Assembly (NCBI GenBank): GCA_023428335.1
Contig: JAEYYS010000275.1
Location: 1 to 6,840, forward strand
DNA length: 6,840 bases
Source of the DNA: Verrucomicrobiota bacterium
GTDB lineage: Bacteria; Verrucomicrobiota; Verrucomicrobiia; Verrucomicrobiales; Verrucomicrobiaceae
Reading direction: 5' to 3'
The notes below the pieces were generated by a model. The model saw nothing but the letters and a program-made list of their open reading frames with translations, ran no database searches and was not told the DNA's origin. The first letter of the stretch is position 1. Each line of letters begins with the position of its first letter. Below are positions 6,404 to 6,840 of this stretch, piece by piece. The position numbers and the translations under genes were made by a program.

Positions 6404-6741
6404 GAAACCAGCGCCATCGCAGCAGCTTCAGCATCCCGTGGCTCACCGCGGCGCTGCTGATCTGTGGCGCCCTGCTCATGACGGCGCTGAGCATTGTCGT
6501 GAACAAGAATCGCGTCACCGCCCTGGCCGAGCAGCAGCGCCAGGTCGAGCAGGAGATGAAGCTGCTCGACATCGAAATCACCGGCCTGGAACGCAAGATC
6601 GCCCAACTGCTCGACAGCCAGCGCGTGCAACCCCTGCTCCAGGCCAAGGGCACCTGGCTGCAGCCGATCCTGCCCGACGCCAACGCCATCATTCACCTCC
6701 GCCGCAGCGAGCCCGCCCAGGCCGCCGCCCCCACGCTGTGA
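6400..6741 (+). CDS. ftsL: FtsL-like cell division protein
   Basis: A 113-residue bitopic membrane protein. It has a short basic cytoplasmic tail (residues 1-12, MRNQRHR...), one transmembrane segment (about 13-34, from IPWLTAALLICGALL) and a periplasmic coiled coil (about 38-75, rich in Leu, Glu, Gln and Lys in heptad-like spacing). A short Pro-containing tail follows. This size and topology, and the position between rsmH and ftsI, are those of FtsL, which pairs with FtsB/DivIC and activates FtsWI at the septum. FtsL sequences diverge strongly, so the call rests mainly on topology and synteny. The start is fixed by the ATGA overlap with rsmH; there is no clear Shine-Dalgarno, which suggests translational re-initiation. 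The frame is also open upstream to 6262, but that part lies inside rsmH and looks like a shadow. Confidence 0.75.
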   Translation: MRNQRHRSSFSIPWLTAALLICGALLMTALSIVVNKNRVTALAEQQRQVEQEMKLLDIEITGLERKIAQLLDSQRVQPLLQAKGTWLQPILPDANAIIHLRRSEPAQAAAPTL

Positions 6742-6840
6742 CTTCCCTGCCCAGCCAGTCCCAACTTCGCCGCGATCGTCCGCTCTTCCGCCGGATGATG
6801 TTCGCGACCTGCCTGCTCAGCCTCGGCTTCTCGGCCGTGG
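6738..6840 (+). CDS. ftsI: Probable FtsI-type penicillin-binding protein, N-terminus only (partial)
   Basis: The first 34 codons of a gene cut by the window edge. A GTG start at 6738 overlaps the preceding TGA (GTGA, 6738-6741). The N-terminus is basic (RRDRPLFRR, about residues 11-19) and then becomes hydrophobic (MMFATCLLSLGFSAV), as expected for a signal-anchor. This matches the cytoplasmic tail and transmembrane start of the septal transpeptidase FtsI/PBP3, which normally follows ftsL in dcw clusters. No catalytic motif is within the window, so the identity comes from position and topology. A later ATG at 6795 is possible but would break the overlap pattern. Confidence 0.6.
   Translation, partial: MTSLPSQSQLRRDRPLFRRMMFATCLLSLGFSAV

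Overview
The window is GC-rich chromosomal DNA that reads as conserved core genome, with no RNA gene, mobile element or CRISPR array visible. Several traits suggest a Verrucomicrobiota bacterium, possibly near Opitutaceae: high GC, a long GspD-type secretin with low-complexity insertions, a long two-domain U32 protein, an rsmH-ftsL-ftsI order, and few Shine-Dalgarno sequences. That placement is an inference from general knowledge, because no marker gene was compared.

Layout. Bases 1-24 may be the tail of an upstream gene. A GspD-like outer-membrane secretin (30-2537, +) follows. It converges almost end to end, with 2 bp between stop codons, on a large U32-family protein (2540-5008, -). This protein has an N-terminal U32 domain, a DUF3656-like middle and a second, diverged U32-like domain. 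A control region of about 375 bp (5009-5383) separates it from the divergent start of a division and cell-wall (dcw) cluster. This region contains a good sigma-70-like promoter for the rightward genes and a weaker candidate for the leftward gene. The dcw genes are rsmH (5384-6403), a short ftsL-like gene (6400-6741) and the first 34 codons of a probable ftsI (from 6738, cut by the window edge). Both junctions are 4-base stop/start overlaps, so the three genes look like one translationally coupled operon.

How the genes work together. RsmH methylates C1402 of 16S rRNA. FtsL and FtsI act in the septal peptidoglycan machinery. The divergent U32 protein has the architecture of RlhA, the 23S rRNA C2501 hydroxylation factor, so the two divergent genes may both modify the ribosome's functional centres. 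The secretin is functionally separate and would form the outer-membrane channel of a type II secretion or related system.

I see no clear evidence of an undescribed multi-gene system. The points most worth a second look are the FG/N/G/S-rich insertion inside the secretin's periplasmic part, the altered four-cysteine set in the second U32 domain, the absence of mraZ in front of rsmH, and the unresolved long leader and start of rsmH.
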